Assembly: GCA_902799355.1 (NCBI GenBank)
Contig: CADCAG010000010.1
Coordinates: forward strand, 1 to 64,000
Reading direction: 5' to 3'
DNA from: an uncultured Bacteroidales bacterium
GTDB lineage: Bacteria; Bacteroidota; Bacteroidia; Bacteroidales; Bacteroidaceae
Length of the DNA: 64,000 nt
Shown here: piece after piece, positions 42,901 through 51,881 of the stretch
How positions within the stretch are numbered: position 1 is the first letter of the stretch
How the letters are laid out: each line of letters starts with the position of its first letter
The notes under the pieces: model-generated
What the model saw: only the letters and a program-made list of their open reading frames with translations
The model's database searches: none
Told to the model about the DNA's origin: nothing
Program-made: the position numbers and the translations under genes

Positions 42901-43118
42901 TAACTGATAATAATAGGTGTGCCAGCGCTTACCTTAATAGTAAACTTACCATCAAAATCGGTGATGGTTCCGTTCTGGGGTTTACCCTTTTCGACGACGG
43001 AAGCTCCGATGACGGGCTCTCCCTGATCGTCTGTCACAGTACCCGAGATACTCTGGGCGTAGGATGCCATAGACACGAAAAGAGTCAACAACATCATCAC
43101 AAACCTGCTTTTCTTCAT
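39933..43118 (-). CDS. susC-like: SusC/RagA-type TonB-dependent outer-membrane transporter
   Basis: A 1061-residue barrel importing oligosaccharides. Signal peptide (1-21), then a carboxypeptidase regulatory-like domain (ISGTVTDDQGEPVIGASV, ending ISYVGYITQEV), a TonB box region (DVVVIGYG), the plug domain with GLAAGVNVTSSSGQPG, IRIRGIGTIN and PLYIIDGMP, and a 22-strand-type barrel. The C terminus FNVSL is typical. It is the first gene of the leftward locus susC-susD-binding protein-GH16-GH3. Confidence 0.97.
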   Translation of the reverse strand: MKKSRFVMMLLTLFVSMASYAQSISGTVTDDQGEPVIGASVVEKGKPQNGTITDFDGKFTIKVSAGTPIIISYVGYITQEVKAVNDMKVTIKEDTQTLQDVVVIGYGVQKKSVVTASIAKVSAEDLEGKTRLRAEDALKGLAAGVNVTSSSGQPGSKSMIRIRGIGTINNSEPLYIIDGMPTDQNGMESVNPGDIESIEVLKDAASGAIYGARAANGVILVTTKKGKLGKASINYNFSYGWQSAWKKRDVTGATDYAILQNERYVQNGMAPLYNDPYNLVDANGEAIKGFGTNWQDLLFNDNAPIQQHDLSISGASEKVNYYLSLGYISQEGIIGGNYGQSNYDRLTIRSNNQFNLFDASKERSFLNKLDVSANISYMRVHNTGIDANSTWGSPLGSALYLAPTLPVTLKGQKGQDMIDRYNAYDLYRDRFGNPYTIPGFIGSYQEQNNPIAMMQRNPSKNWSHKFMPKFSIDLQLWDELKYHFSYSAELSFWGYDAATLEKFYLSGNNNSDHTSATSYKGDNNSWQIENTLTYDKIFGKHTIGVVLGQSALKTKGTELGGSHWNLVNTSKPSLNYTTGGDLELSTDADGKITGAKSLVGAWGGPYVEHHLSSLFARLSYNYDERYMAQFTIRRDGSSRFGANNKYGTFPSFSLGWNVMNENFMKSTNNWLNNLKVRFSWGKNGNDNIGDFAYTTLTTSGASSNYYFGQPASMIYGSKANRLANEDLKWEESEQTNIGLDLGFFYNKLTFSVDYFVKKTNGMIIEMPIPSYVGEARPLANVGDMENKGVEFELGYKWNIADAQFAIKGNASYLKNELKNLGNDTGFLNFGISQFNDGGTRAENGQPFPFFYGYKTNGILQNKAEADAYNAQYGTTSEPGDFRFVDVNGDGKITSDDRTNIGNGVPDWTFGLNFDAAWKGFDLSVFFQGVTGADVFDATYRQDVASGNYPTWVLQRWTGEGTSNTVPTLGKSENWVCSDMYIQDGSYLRLKNITLGYTLPRNLTQKINISRLRFYVRAENLITWTKYWGFDPEIGSGSTSLGVDYGVYPQARTWTVGFNVSL

Positions 43119-43181
43119 ACTTTGTTTTAATTAGTGTGTTATTGTTATGAGTTAGTTTTTACCCGAATTGGATTTCTGCTG

Positions 43182-43189
43182 CAAAATTA
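43182..43189 (-). promoter_or_regulatory. Possible -7 box for the susC operon
   Basis: Minus strand TAATTTTG, 63 nt before the ATG. A second candidate, TACTTTTG, lies at 43289-43296 and would give a leader of about 165 nt. Neither has a clear -33 element, so the choice is open. Nothing else is seen in 43119-43374. Confidence 0.4.
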
Positions 43190-43374
43190 TTAAAAAAAGG
43201 TACTACTTTCTGGCGATGGGTCGAGAAAGTGGACAAATATAGGCACACAAAAATGTAAGTTACTGGTTAGCAACTGTTTATTTTTTCGCAAAAGTACAAA
43301 AAAGTGGATGAAATATAGAGGTGTAAATCAGACAACAAAGGAAATATCCACCTCTTTAACGGAGGAAAAAGCTA

Positions 43375-43665
43375 TTAGCAGAAACGTATGTCGGTAATCA
43401 CCTGACTACCGACATACGTGTTTAGCTTGTGGGTCAGCTCTTGGCGACGCATTGACAGTTCGGCACGTAGCGCAGGACTGGACAGACGCACATAGAGCGT
43501 CTGGTTATAGATATAGGTATTCAACGTGTAGCGCTGTATCATCGGGCCCGCAATCTGGGGCCATGCCTCTACCAGCCGTTTCTGCAGTAGCGGCATTTCC
43601 AACCCTTGCTCACGCAGGTTGCGGAGTATCAGGTCTTTGACCGATTGTACGTCGCGCTTGAACAT
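43375..43665 (-). CDS. DciA-like DUF721 protein
   Basis: A 96-residue protein of the DUF721 family, whose members include the replicative helicase loader DciA. Visible pattern: VKDLILRNLREQGLEMPLLQ, VEAWPQIAGPMIQRYT (the W-P/G-I-G motif) and LYVRLSSPALRAELS. Basic and cytoplasmic. It is in a leftward group with recF and a DUF4923 lipoprotein gene; DUF721 genes are commonly near recF, dnaA or gyrB, supporting a replication role. Confidence 0.88.
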   Translation of the reverse strand: MFKRDVQSVKDLILRNLREQGLEMPLLQKRLVEAWPQIAGPMIQRYTLNTYIYNQTLYVRLSSPALRAELSMRRQELTHKLNTYVGSQVITDIRFC

Positions 43666-43674
43666 GGTACCTTT

Positions 43675-44289
43675 TTACTTCTTCATGTCGAAGCCGAGGC
43701 GTACGCCATCGTAGTTCTTCGAGAGGTCACCAATCTTCTGGGCAGTGTCGTTACCACTCATGGTTGCCAGTATCTGCAGCACGTTAAGCAGTTTCTTAGA
43801 CTCGAAGAGCAGCGAGATGCCACCGTATTCGCGCTTGGCATAGCAGTTGATGCTGATCAACAGACCCTTCATGGTTACCTTGGCAGTAGCCTCGTCGAGT
43901 GTCCATGTGCCACTGAACTTCTTGCCAGCAACGGCAGCAGTAAACGTGCCATCCTCGTTGAATGTGGTGTAAGTGTTCTGAGCGCTGATACCCACCTTCT
44001 GGAAGTAGGGAGCCATCTCCTGCTCAATCTTCGTAGCTGCTACCTCACCACCGGCCTTAGCCAACAGGTTCTCACTGGTGAACGCACATCCTGGGCTGTC
44101 GTAGTGCCAGGTGCCCACCATTCCATCCTTTGTCACCTTGTCAAGACCAATAACGCTGCTGAAAGCGTTAGCCAACGTGCCACCACTTGCCACAGTCTGC
44201 AGCAGGGTGCCTGCACCACAAGAAGTTACTACTACCCCTGCTGTTACCATCAGCACGAGGGCCATCACTGTTGTTACAATTTTCTTCAT
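43675..44289 (-). CDS. DUF4923-like lipoprotein
   Basis: A 204-residue lipoprotein. I take the ATG at 44289 (MKKIVTTVMALVLMVTAGVV, lipobox VVTSC); two further codons upstream would need GTG. The body has a lipocalin-like rhythm: GTWHYDSPGCAF, TFNEDGTFTA, GTWTLDEATAKVTM. It fits DUF4923, a Bacteroidales family of unknown role in the envelope. A 9-nt gap to the DUF721 gene suggests cotranscription. An 8-unit heptamer array separates it from recF. Confidence 0.82.
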   Translation of the reverse strand: MKKIVTTVMALVLMVTAGVVVTSCGAGTLLQTVASGGTLANAFSSVIGLDKVTKDGMVGTWHYDSPGCAFTSENLLAKAGGEVAATKIEQEMAPYFQKVGISAQNTYTTFNEDGTFTAAVAGKKFSGTWTLDEATAKVTMKGLLISINCYAKREYGGISLLFESKKLLNVLQILATMSGNDTAQKIGDLSKNYDGVRLGFDMKK

Positions 44290-44312
44290 AATCACCTTAT
44301 CATTTATATGAA

Positions 44313-44368
44313 TTTAATGTTTAATCTTTCATCTTTAACCTTTCATCTTTAACCTTTATCCTTTATCC
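44313..44368. repeat. Eight-unit 7-bp tandem array over the recF stop codon
   Basis: Eight consecutive units in phase, from TTTAATG through TTTCATC and TTTAACC to TTTATCC twice. The recF stop codon (44363-44365, minus strand TAA) lies in the last unit. This is the longest array in the window. Confidence 0.9.
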
Positions 44369-45478
44369 ACTAACCTCCCCTTGACTGACATGGAAAATCT
44401 TGTAGTCGAGCGACGTGGTACGGAGTATCTGGTCCAGGTGGTCGCGATTGGTATCGGTAATAAATATCTGTCCGAAGTTGTCGCTGGACACCAGACGCAC
44501 TATCTGCTCCACGCGCTGGGCGTCGAGCTTGTCGAAGATGTCGTCAAGCAGCAGCAGAGGCGTCGTCTTCGAGCCCGTCCGCTTCAGGAAGTCAAACTGT
44601 GCCAGCTTCAGGCTGGTGACGTAGGTCTTGTTCTGTCCCTGTGAACCCTCACGTTTCATCAGGTGTCCGTCGAGCGTAAACTCCAAATCGTCACGATGCA
44701 CGCCGTGTAGCGAGTAGCCCACCGCCAGGTCCTTGTGGCGATCACGCTGGATAACCTCCAGCAGCGGGCCACGCTGACAGTGCGACACATAGGTCAACCC
44801 TACCCTTTCCTGTCCGCCAGAGATGTGCTGGTAGTACTCCTGAAACAGCGGTATCAGCTCGTCGACAAAGGCACGTCGCTTCTCATACAGCGTCTCGCCA
44901 GCCTCAGCCATCTGCTCCTCCCACAGCTGTAGCACCAACGTGTCGGGCGCAGGATCCTCCATCTTCAGTAGGATGTTACGCTGCTGCAAGGCATTGTTAT
45001 AGCGACTCAGCGCATCGATATACGAGCGGTCGTACTGTGCGATGACCATATCCATCAGCTTTCTGCGCTCCTCGCTGCCACCCTCTATGAGCATGGCGTC
45101 AGCAGGCGACACCACCACAAGTGGTATCAGTCCGATATGCTCCGACAGTCGCTTATACTCCTTCTTGTTACGCTTGAAGTGTTTCTTCTGTCCCCGCTTC
45201 ATACCCACAGAGATGATTAATCTATCATCTATCATCTTTAATCTTTCGTCTTCCCCGTATTCCCCTTCTATCATGCAGAAAGGCTCCTCATGACGAATCA
45301 CCTGCGAGTCGATTGGGTTCGACGCCGACTTACAGAACGACAGGTAGTACACGGCATCGAGCACATTCGTCTTACCCATGCCATTGCTACCAATGAAACA
45401 GTTCATCTTAGGCGACAGCTCCAACTGGGCCTCACCAATGTTCTTGTAGTTCAGTATCGACAGCTTTCTAAGTATCAT
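44363..45478 (-). CDS. recF: DNA replication and repair protein RecF
   Basis: A 371-residue SMC-like ATPase that loads RecA at gaps. The ATG at 45478 (MILRKLSILNYKNI) is set by homology; a promoter lies just upstream of it. Walker A GSNGMGKT is at 30-37, the RecF signature region is GQNKTYVTSLKLAQFDFL, and Walker B LLLLDDIFDKLD is near the C terminus. Length is typical. The -7 box ends 8 nt before the ATG, implying a very short leader. Confidence 0.96.
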   Translation of the reverse strand: MILRKLSILNYKNIGEAQLELSPKMNCFIGSNGMGKTNVLDAVYYLSFCKSASNPIDSQVIRHEEPFCMIEGEYGEDERLKMIDDRLIISVGMKRGQKKHFKRNKKEYKRLSEHIGLIPLVVVSPADAMLIEGGSEERRKLMDMVIAQYDRSYIDALSRYNNALQQRNILLKMEDPAPDTLVLQLWEEQMAEAGETLYEKRRAFVDELIPLFQEYYQHISGGQERVGLTYVSHCQRGPLLEVIQRDRHKDLAVGYSLHGVHRDDLEFTLDGHLMKREGSQGQNKTYVTSLKLAQFDFLKRTGSKTTPLLLLDDIFDKLDAQRVEQIVRLVSSDNFGQIFITDTNRDHLDQILRTTSLDYKIFHVSQGEVSG

Positions 45479-45486
45479 TTCGGGTG

Positions 45487-45517
45487 CAAAGTTACGAATA
45501 AGCGAGGAGAATGCAAA
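45487..45517 (-). promoter_or_regulatory. Promoter of recF
   Basis: Minus strand TTTG (45514-45517) and TAACTTTG (45487-45494) with a 19-nt spacer. It rules out the longer upstream reading of recF. Confidence 0.7.
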
Positions 45518-45548
45518 AGGAAAACTTGTTTTTCTTTTCAAGCGAAAT

Positions 45549-46862
45549 TTATTTCCACCAGCTGTCTTTCGTCTTACAGATTGCCTGAGCAATACAATTC
45601 ATGGTTTTACATTCAGCTACTGTAATCATCTCATCGGCAGTCCGATAATGGTACTGCCAAGGGGAAAGCAATAAGAGATGTCCCTCTGCACACATTTGTA
45701 TGCGAGCTTCCGAAGGGTGATAAATCTCTGGGAAACCATTATCTGCAATAAGAGTCACTGGATAAGATTGGGCGATGACATCATCCATAATTCGCTGCTC
45801 ACCTTTGGCAATACGTGCAGACACCAGCACGACACCCTCTGCGGCCTTCTCAATACATTGTTGCAGCTGACGACCATGCAATAAAGCATCCTTCCTGTGA
45901 CAAATGACAGGTAGAATAGAGTTATTGAGCATTCCGTAGTCACCATAACTGTCACAGTAGATATGTCCGTCCTTAACTATCAGCAACTTCTCGATGCGTT
46001 GCCATATCTCTTCATTGAACTGTGTCGGTGAGCATTCTTGTTGCAGATAACCTTTCAAGGCTCGTAGAGATAGATGAGTATCTATGCTCTTACGTTGGCA
46101 TTGCAACCACAATCGATGTGAACTTCGGAGCAATCGGCTTCGTGGGTTATTATGAATATATTGTCGCTGCGTCTCCAATTGCTCAGCACTCAGCGGTATC
46201 ACGTCTACAAAGCCGAGAGAGAACAACGGAGCACGCCCTGTAGTTCCGCGCGATGGTACCTTATATCCTTGCGGGTAAACCGCAGGGCACTGGCTATTGC
46301 CTGCACTCATGCTTTTTGGGCTATTGCCTGCCCCTGTACTTGTCTGGCTATCACCAGCGTCCATGCTTATCTGGCTACCACTGGCGCCCGTGCTCGCTTG
46401 GTTACTGTTTTCGCCAGTGTCTGCGGGTTTACTGTTTTCGCCAGTGTCTGCGGGTTTACCCCGTAGTTCCAGCATCTCCCAGAACCGCCGGTTACACCCC
46501 TTCTTGAACCCAGCAATCACCTGCCCCAGATGCGTTGCCACCCCGTTCTTACTAAAGATATCCCGATGCACCACCACGATGCAATGCAAATGGTCAGGCA
46601 TCACCACATGATCCTGTATCTCTATCATCGGGTAGTGGGCCGTAATGCTTGTCGTCAGCTCCAGTTCCACCATCCTGCCTACCTCGTTCAGTTCCACACG
46701 TGGTGCCTGTGGACTGCCATCGGCAGCATTGATATCCCCCACAACCTTACCCAATGCCTGTCGATAGACCATATTCACCTTGATGGTGACATGATAAGTT
46801 CCTGGCAAGCCATATTGCTTATGCTTGCTTCGCCTGTCCATGCGATGGTTGTAATTCTCCAT
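45549..46862 (-). CDS. HUH (RAYT/IS200-type) transposase fused to a DprA-like domain
   Basis: A 437-residue protein with two domains. Residues 1-250 form a Y1 transposase domain of the REP-associated type: GTYHVTIKV (21-29), MPDHLHCIVVV with the HxH pair (His91, His93) and QYIHNNP with the catalytic Tyr235. It is interrupted at 135-190 by six 9-residue degenerate repeats. Residues about 290-437 look like a DprA/SMF-type Rossmann domain: VVLVSARIAKGEQRIMDDV, PVTLIADNGFPEIYHPSEAR, GHLLLLSPW. Such proteins act on single-stranded DNA hairpins. No terminal repeats bound the gene, as in domesticated RAYTs. Similar C-terminal halves recur in Bacteroidales to my knowledge, with no known function. Confidence 0.85.
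   Translation of the reverse strand: MENYNHRMDRRSKHKQYGLPGTYHVTIKVNMVYRQALGKVVGDINAADGSPQAPRVELNEVGRMVELELTTSITAHYPMIEIQDHVVMPDHLHCIVVVHRDIFSKNGVATHLGQVIAGFKKGCNRRFWEMLELRGKPADTGENSKPADTGENSNQASTGASGSQISMDAGDSQTSTGAGNSPKSMSAGNSQCPAVYPQGYKVPSRGTTGRAPLFSLGFVDVIPLSAEQLETQRQYIHNNPRSRLLRSSHRLWLQCQRKSIDTHLSLRALKGYLQQECSPTQFNEEIWQRIEKLLIVKDGHIYCDSYGDYGMLNNSILPVICHRKDALLHGRQLQQCIEKAAEGVVLVSARIAKGEQRIMDDVIAQSYPVTLIADNGFPEIYHPSEARIQMCAEGHLLLLSPWQYHYRTADEMITVAECKTMNCIAQAICKTKDSWWK
46293..46460. repeat. 27-bp minisatellite in the transposase linker
   Basis: Six 27-bp units encode 9-residue blocks (KPADTGENS-like to KSMSAGNSQ-like). Two units, 46402-46428 and 46429-46455, are identical; the others are diverged. 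Confidence 0.85.
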
Positions 46863-46870
46863 ATCTCATG

Positions 46871-46878
46871 CAAAGATA
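46871..46878 (-). promoter_or_regulatory. -7 box for the transposase gene
   Basis: Minus strand TATCTTTG, 8 nt before the ATG at 46862. A possible TTTG lies 23 nt further upstream. Confidence 0.6.
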
Positions 46879-46919
46879 ATACTTTTATCTTTAATCATTT
46901 TCAAAAAACGGAAGAATTA

Positions 46920-46951
46920 TTTGCATCTTTAGAAAAATCTTGCTATCTTTG
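46920..46951 (+). promoter_or_regulatory. Promoter reading into the structured leader
   Basis: TTTG at 46920-46923 and TATCTTTG at 46944-46951 with a 20-nt spacer. No start codon follows closely; the next gene begins about 290 nt downstream. Divergent from the transposase promoter. Confidence 0.7.
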
Positions 46952-47050
46952 CCATTGAAATATGTTGAACCAAATAAAACCGTAGATGCCTATGGGCTGA
47001 GATTATTATAAATTGGACATATAGGATGAATATCCACTTTTAGATTCTTG

Positions 47051-47167
47051 TCATTCGAAATCGGCAAAATTTCAAACGTAATCAAGAACTTGAAGTTGGA
47101 GTTCGCGCCAAACGGCGTGGGCTTTTACTCGTTTAAGATTACAAGGTGTTTGCCGATACCTGAATGA
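47051..47167 (+). ncRNA. Structured RNA element in a 290-nt leader
   Basis: A nested fold is visible by pairing. Outer stem: TCATTC 47051-47056 with GAATGA 47162-47167, continuing after a small internal loop as ATCGGCAAA 47060-47068 with TTTGCCGAT 47149-47157. Middle stem: GTAATC 47078-47083 with GATTAC 47137-47142. Apical hairpin: GTTCGCGCC 47101-47109 with GGCGTGGGC 47114-47122 and loop AAAC. It could be a cis-regulatory leader of the FISUMP gene, a free small RNA, or a hairpin substrate of the adjacent transposase. I know no family it matches. Confidence 0.5.
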
Positions 47168-47244
47168 CGTAGACGAAGTAAATTGTCCACGTTTTCTTTT
47201 TGTGTGTATTTGAAATAACTATAATAACAAAAAACTATATGATT

Positions 47245-47898
47245 ATGAAAAAACTATCAATTATGTTTATATTCCTTTCTTTGGGAATGCTCTTTTCTTG
47301 TAGTAAAGGGGACAGTGATGAAACGCCAGCAGAACAAGACATATTACAAGCTGTGGATTTGGGATTATCTGTTAAATGGGCCAGCCATAATGTAGGTGCT
47401 AAGAGTAAATATGAATTAGGCTATTATTTTGCATGGGGTGAAACAACACCACGTACAAATTTCAATGAAAGTAACTACAAATACTACAAGAATGAAAAGT
47501 ATGCAGACATAACAAATAAAGGAAAAATGGAAATCGATATTATGGATGATGCTGCTCGTTCAAATATGAAAGGGAACTGGCGAATGCCTACTATGCAGGA
47601 ATTTGAAGAGCTTTTCAATAAGTGCGCATGGAAATGGATAGAGAAGATTGATAATGGAATACTCATTAAGGGCTTTGAAGTAACAGGTCCTTCTAATAAC
47701 ACAATTTTCATACCGAAAGGTGAGAGGGACATAAACAATAACACATATGGGGATTGTTATATGAGCTCAACTATTGAATACGATTCGTTTTATAGTGATC
47801 ATTGTGCTGTAAGAGGGTTGTGTATTGAAGATAACAGACAAAATGTTTTCTGGAGTGCACGATTTTTAGGAAATCTTGTTAGAGCAGTCTGTGAGTAA
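47245..47898 (+). CDS. FISUMP-domain lipoprotein
   Basis: A 217-residue lipoprotein (MKKLSIMFIFLSLGM, lipobox LFSC). It carries the fibrobacter major paralogous (FISUMP) pattern: AVDLGLSVKWASHNVGA, GYYFAWGETTPR, NWRMPTMQEFEELFNKCAW and IFIPKGERD. These surface lipoproteins form large paralogous sets; function is unknown, possibly adhesion. Codon use and base composition are clearly more AT-rich than the neighbours, a sign of separate origin. The ATG at 47239 is an alternative start. The gene is preceded by a long structured leader. Confidence 0.88.
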   Translation: MKKLSIMFIFLSLGMLFSCSKGDSDETPAEQDILQAVDLGLSVKWASHNVGAKSKYELGYYFAWGETTPRTNFNESNYKYYKNEKYADITNKGKMEIDIMDDAARSNMKGNWRMPTMQEFEELFNKCAWKWIEKIDNGILIKGFEVTGPSNNTIFIPKGERDINNNTYGDCYMSSTIEYDSFYSDHCAVRGLCIEDNRQNVFWSARFLGNLVRAVCE

Positions 47899-48003
47899 TA
47901 AAAATCTCCAACAACAATTATCCCTACTATTTAATAAAAAGCACAGCGGATTTGATATGACCCTATTATGCACTTGATGCAAAGATCGTTTTTTCTTATA
48001 ATG

Positions 48004-48070
48004 GAGAGTGTAAAGTAAACTGTGTCAGGCTACAATGAAAGTAGTAAGACATAGTTTACTTTACACTCTC
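48004..48070. mobile_element. MITE-like inverted repeat or fused IS ends
   Basis: 23-bp arms at 48004-48026 and 48048-48070 pair at 22 of 23 positions, around a 21-bp centre. The arms begin GAGAGTGTAAAGTAAACT, a sequence typical of insertion-sequence termini in style. No transposase lies between them. Confidence 0.5.
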
Positions 48071-48115
48071 TGAATTGATAGCCTTTACAAGTGCACAGTT
48101 CCGCTGTGCAATAAT

Positions 48116-48204
48116 AAAAGGTGGGGTCTGAATGATCCACTTTGAGATGCTATAGGATGCCACAGAGATTGACACTAACATCTAATCAATTCGCAGTCGA
48201 CATT
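48116..48204. repeat. 89-bp direct repeat, copy A
   Basis: Identical over 89 bp to 48870-48958, in the same orientation, starting AAAAGGTGGGGTCTGAATGA and ending GCAGTCGACATT. Confidence 0.95.
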
Positions 48205-48222
48205 TATAATGTACGCGCACGG

Positions 48223-48254
48223 AAACAGCTAATACAGGCCTGTATTAGCTGTTT
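48223..48254. repeat. 32-bp perfect palindrome
   Basis: AAACAGCTAATACAGG followed directly by its reverse complement, with two further T residues on the right. It is either an operator-like dyad or a hairpin. Related CAGCTnATACAG words recur at 48755-48840. Confidence 0.9.
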
Positions 48255-48463
48255 TTGGTATGCAAATACAGCTATCTCGCATCTGTGTTAGCTGCATGTC
48301 TGAAACAATTTATAGGAATTGGCAAATATTGCCTACATTGCTTACACATCCTACATTTATTGCTGATATACAATACTTTACATGATGCAAGCAAAAAGTA
48401 TACATGTAGACATTAAATAAGTACGTGAGTGCGCACGCTGTGTGTTTTTCAAATAAGCTTTAT

Positions 48464-48692
48464 ATTCCCCATTCCCCACAAATCACTCAGAATGCCGATG
48501 TGTAAAGGGTTTGAGAGGTGGGGAACCTTAGACAAGATTCCCCATACATTCCCCACAGGTTCCCCACCCTATCTATCAAAATATTCTGTTTGATTTGAGA
48601 CGATTTGTAGAATTTCCCCCGTTAGGTGCTAGTATTTGAAAGGGGGAATGTATGGGGAATATGTGGGGAACCTCGAAATGGGTTCCCCACCC
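48464..48692. repeat. TTCCCC/GGGGAA repeat block
   Basis: Words TTCCCCA and TGGGGAA recur about ten times in both orientations. The 18-bp ATTCCCCATACATTCCCC at 48537-48554 has its exact reverse complement at 48643-48660. Confidence 0.85.
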
Positions 48693-48754
48693 TGGAACCC
48701 CTGTAAATAAAGGCATCGGGGGAATGTGAGGTCTTTTTTTGAAATATACAGCTG

Positions 48755-48840
48755 ATACAGACGCGGCTACAACTAATACAGCGCTGTATACAGCTAAGCC
48801 AACGCTGGCTACAGCTGTTTCGCGTTCATATCAGTTGTAT
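48755..48840. repeat. CAGCTnATACAG repeat block
   Basis: Several degenerate copies of ACAGCTGATACAG in direct order plus a 14-bp palindrome ATACAGCGCTGTAT at 48777-48790, sharing its theme with the palindrome at 48223-48254. Confidence 0.6.
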
Positions 48841-48848
48841 TACAAAAA

Positions 48849-48958
48849 TGGAAAAGGTGGGGTCTCTGGAAAAGGTGGGGTCTGAATGATCCACTTTGAG
48901 ATGCTATAGGATGCCACAGAGATTGACACTAACATCTAATCAATTCGCAGTCGACATT
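48849..48958. repeat. 89-bp direct repeat copy B with 18-bp tandem lead-in
   Basis: Copy B is 48870-48958. Its first part is duplicated just upstream: an 18-bp unit TGGAAAAGGTGGGGTCTS at 48849-48866 and 48867-48884. Such nested end repeats are usual at transposase binding sites. Confidence 0.85.
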
Positions 48959-48994
48959 AAACAATGTTCGCGCGTGAGCACGCTGTGTGGTTTT

Positions 48995-51853
<2,859 letters not shown>

Positions 51854-51881
51854 TTATAGTTGTTATTTCGTTTTTAATCGA

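Larger units (their letters stand above)
47899..48994. other. 1.1-kb gene desert made of repeats and palindromes
   Basis: No credible reading frame on either strand. It contains an IS-like inverted repeat (48004-48070), two copies of an 89-bp repeat, a 32-bp palindrome, two blocks with repeats of a CAGCTAATACAG-like word, a block of TTCCCC/GGGGAA inverted repeats, and two copies of a GCACGCTGTGTG-like word (48433-48444, 48978-48989). The parts occur in a repeated order, suggesting duplication of an IS end or an iteron-like region. Confidence 0.7.

Noticed and set aside
45479..45592. N-terminal extension of RecF by 38 codons
   Set aside because: It covers the recF promoter and overlaps the end of the transposase gene; homologous RecF proteins begin at MILRKLSI.
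47051..47167. Group II intron domain or known riboswitch
   Set aside because: No catalytic AGC triad or GNRA-type domain V pattern, no reverse transcriptase gene, and no riboswitch core that I recognise.
48116..48958. CRISPR array suggested by repeated 89-bp sequence
   Set aside because: Only two copies, too long for CRISPR repeats, no regular spacers and no cas genes nearby.
47899..48994. Chromosomal replication origin
   Set aside because: No DnaA-box cluster (TTATCCACA-like), and dnaA or dnaN are absent; recF alone 3.5 kb away is not enough.
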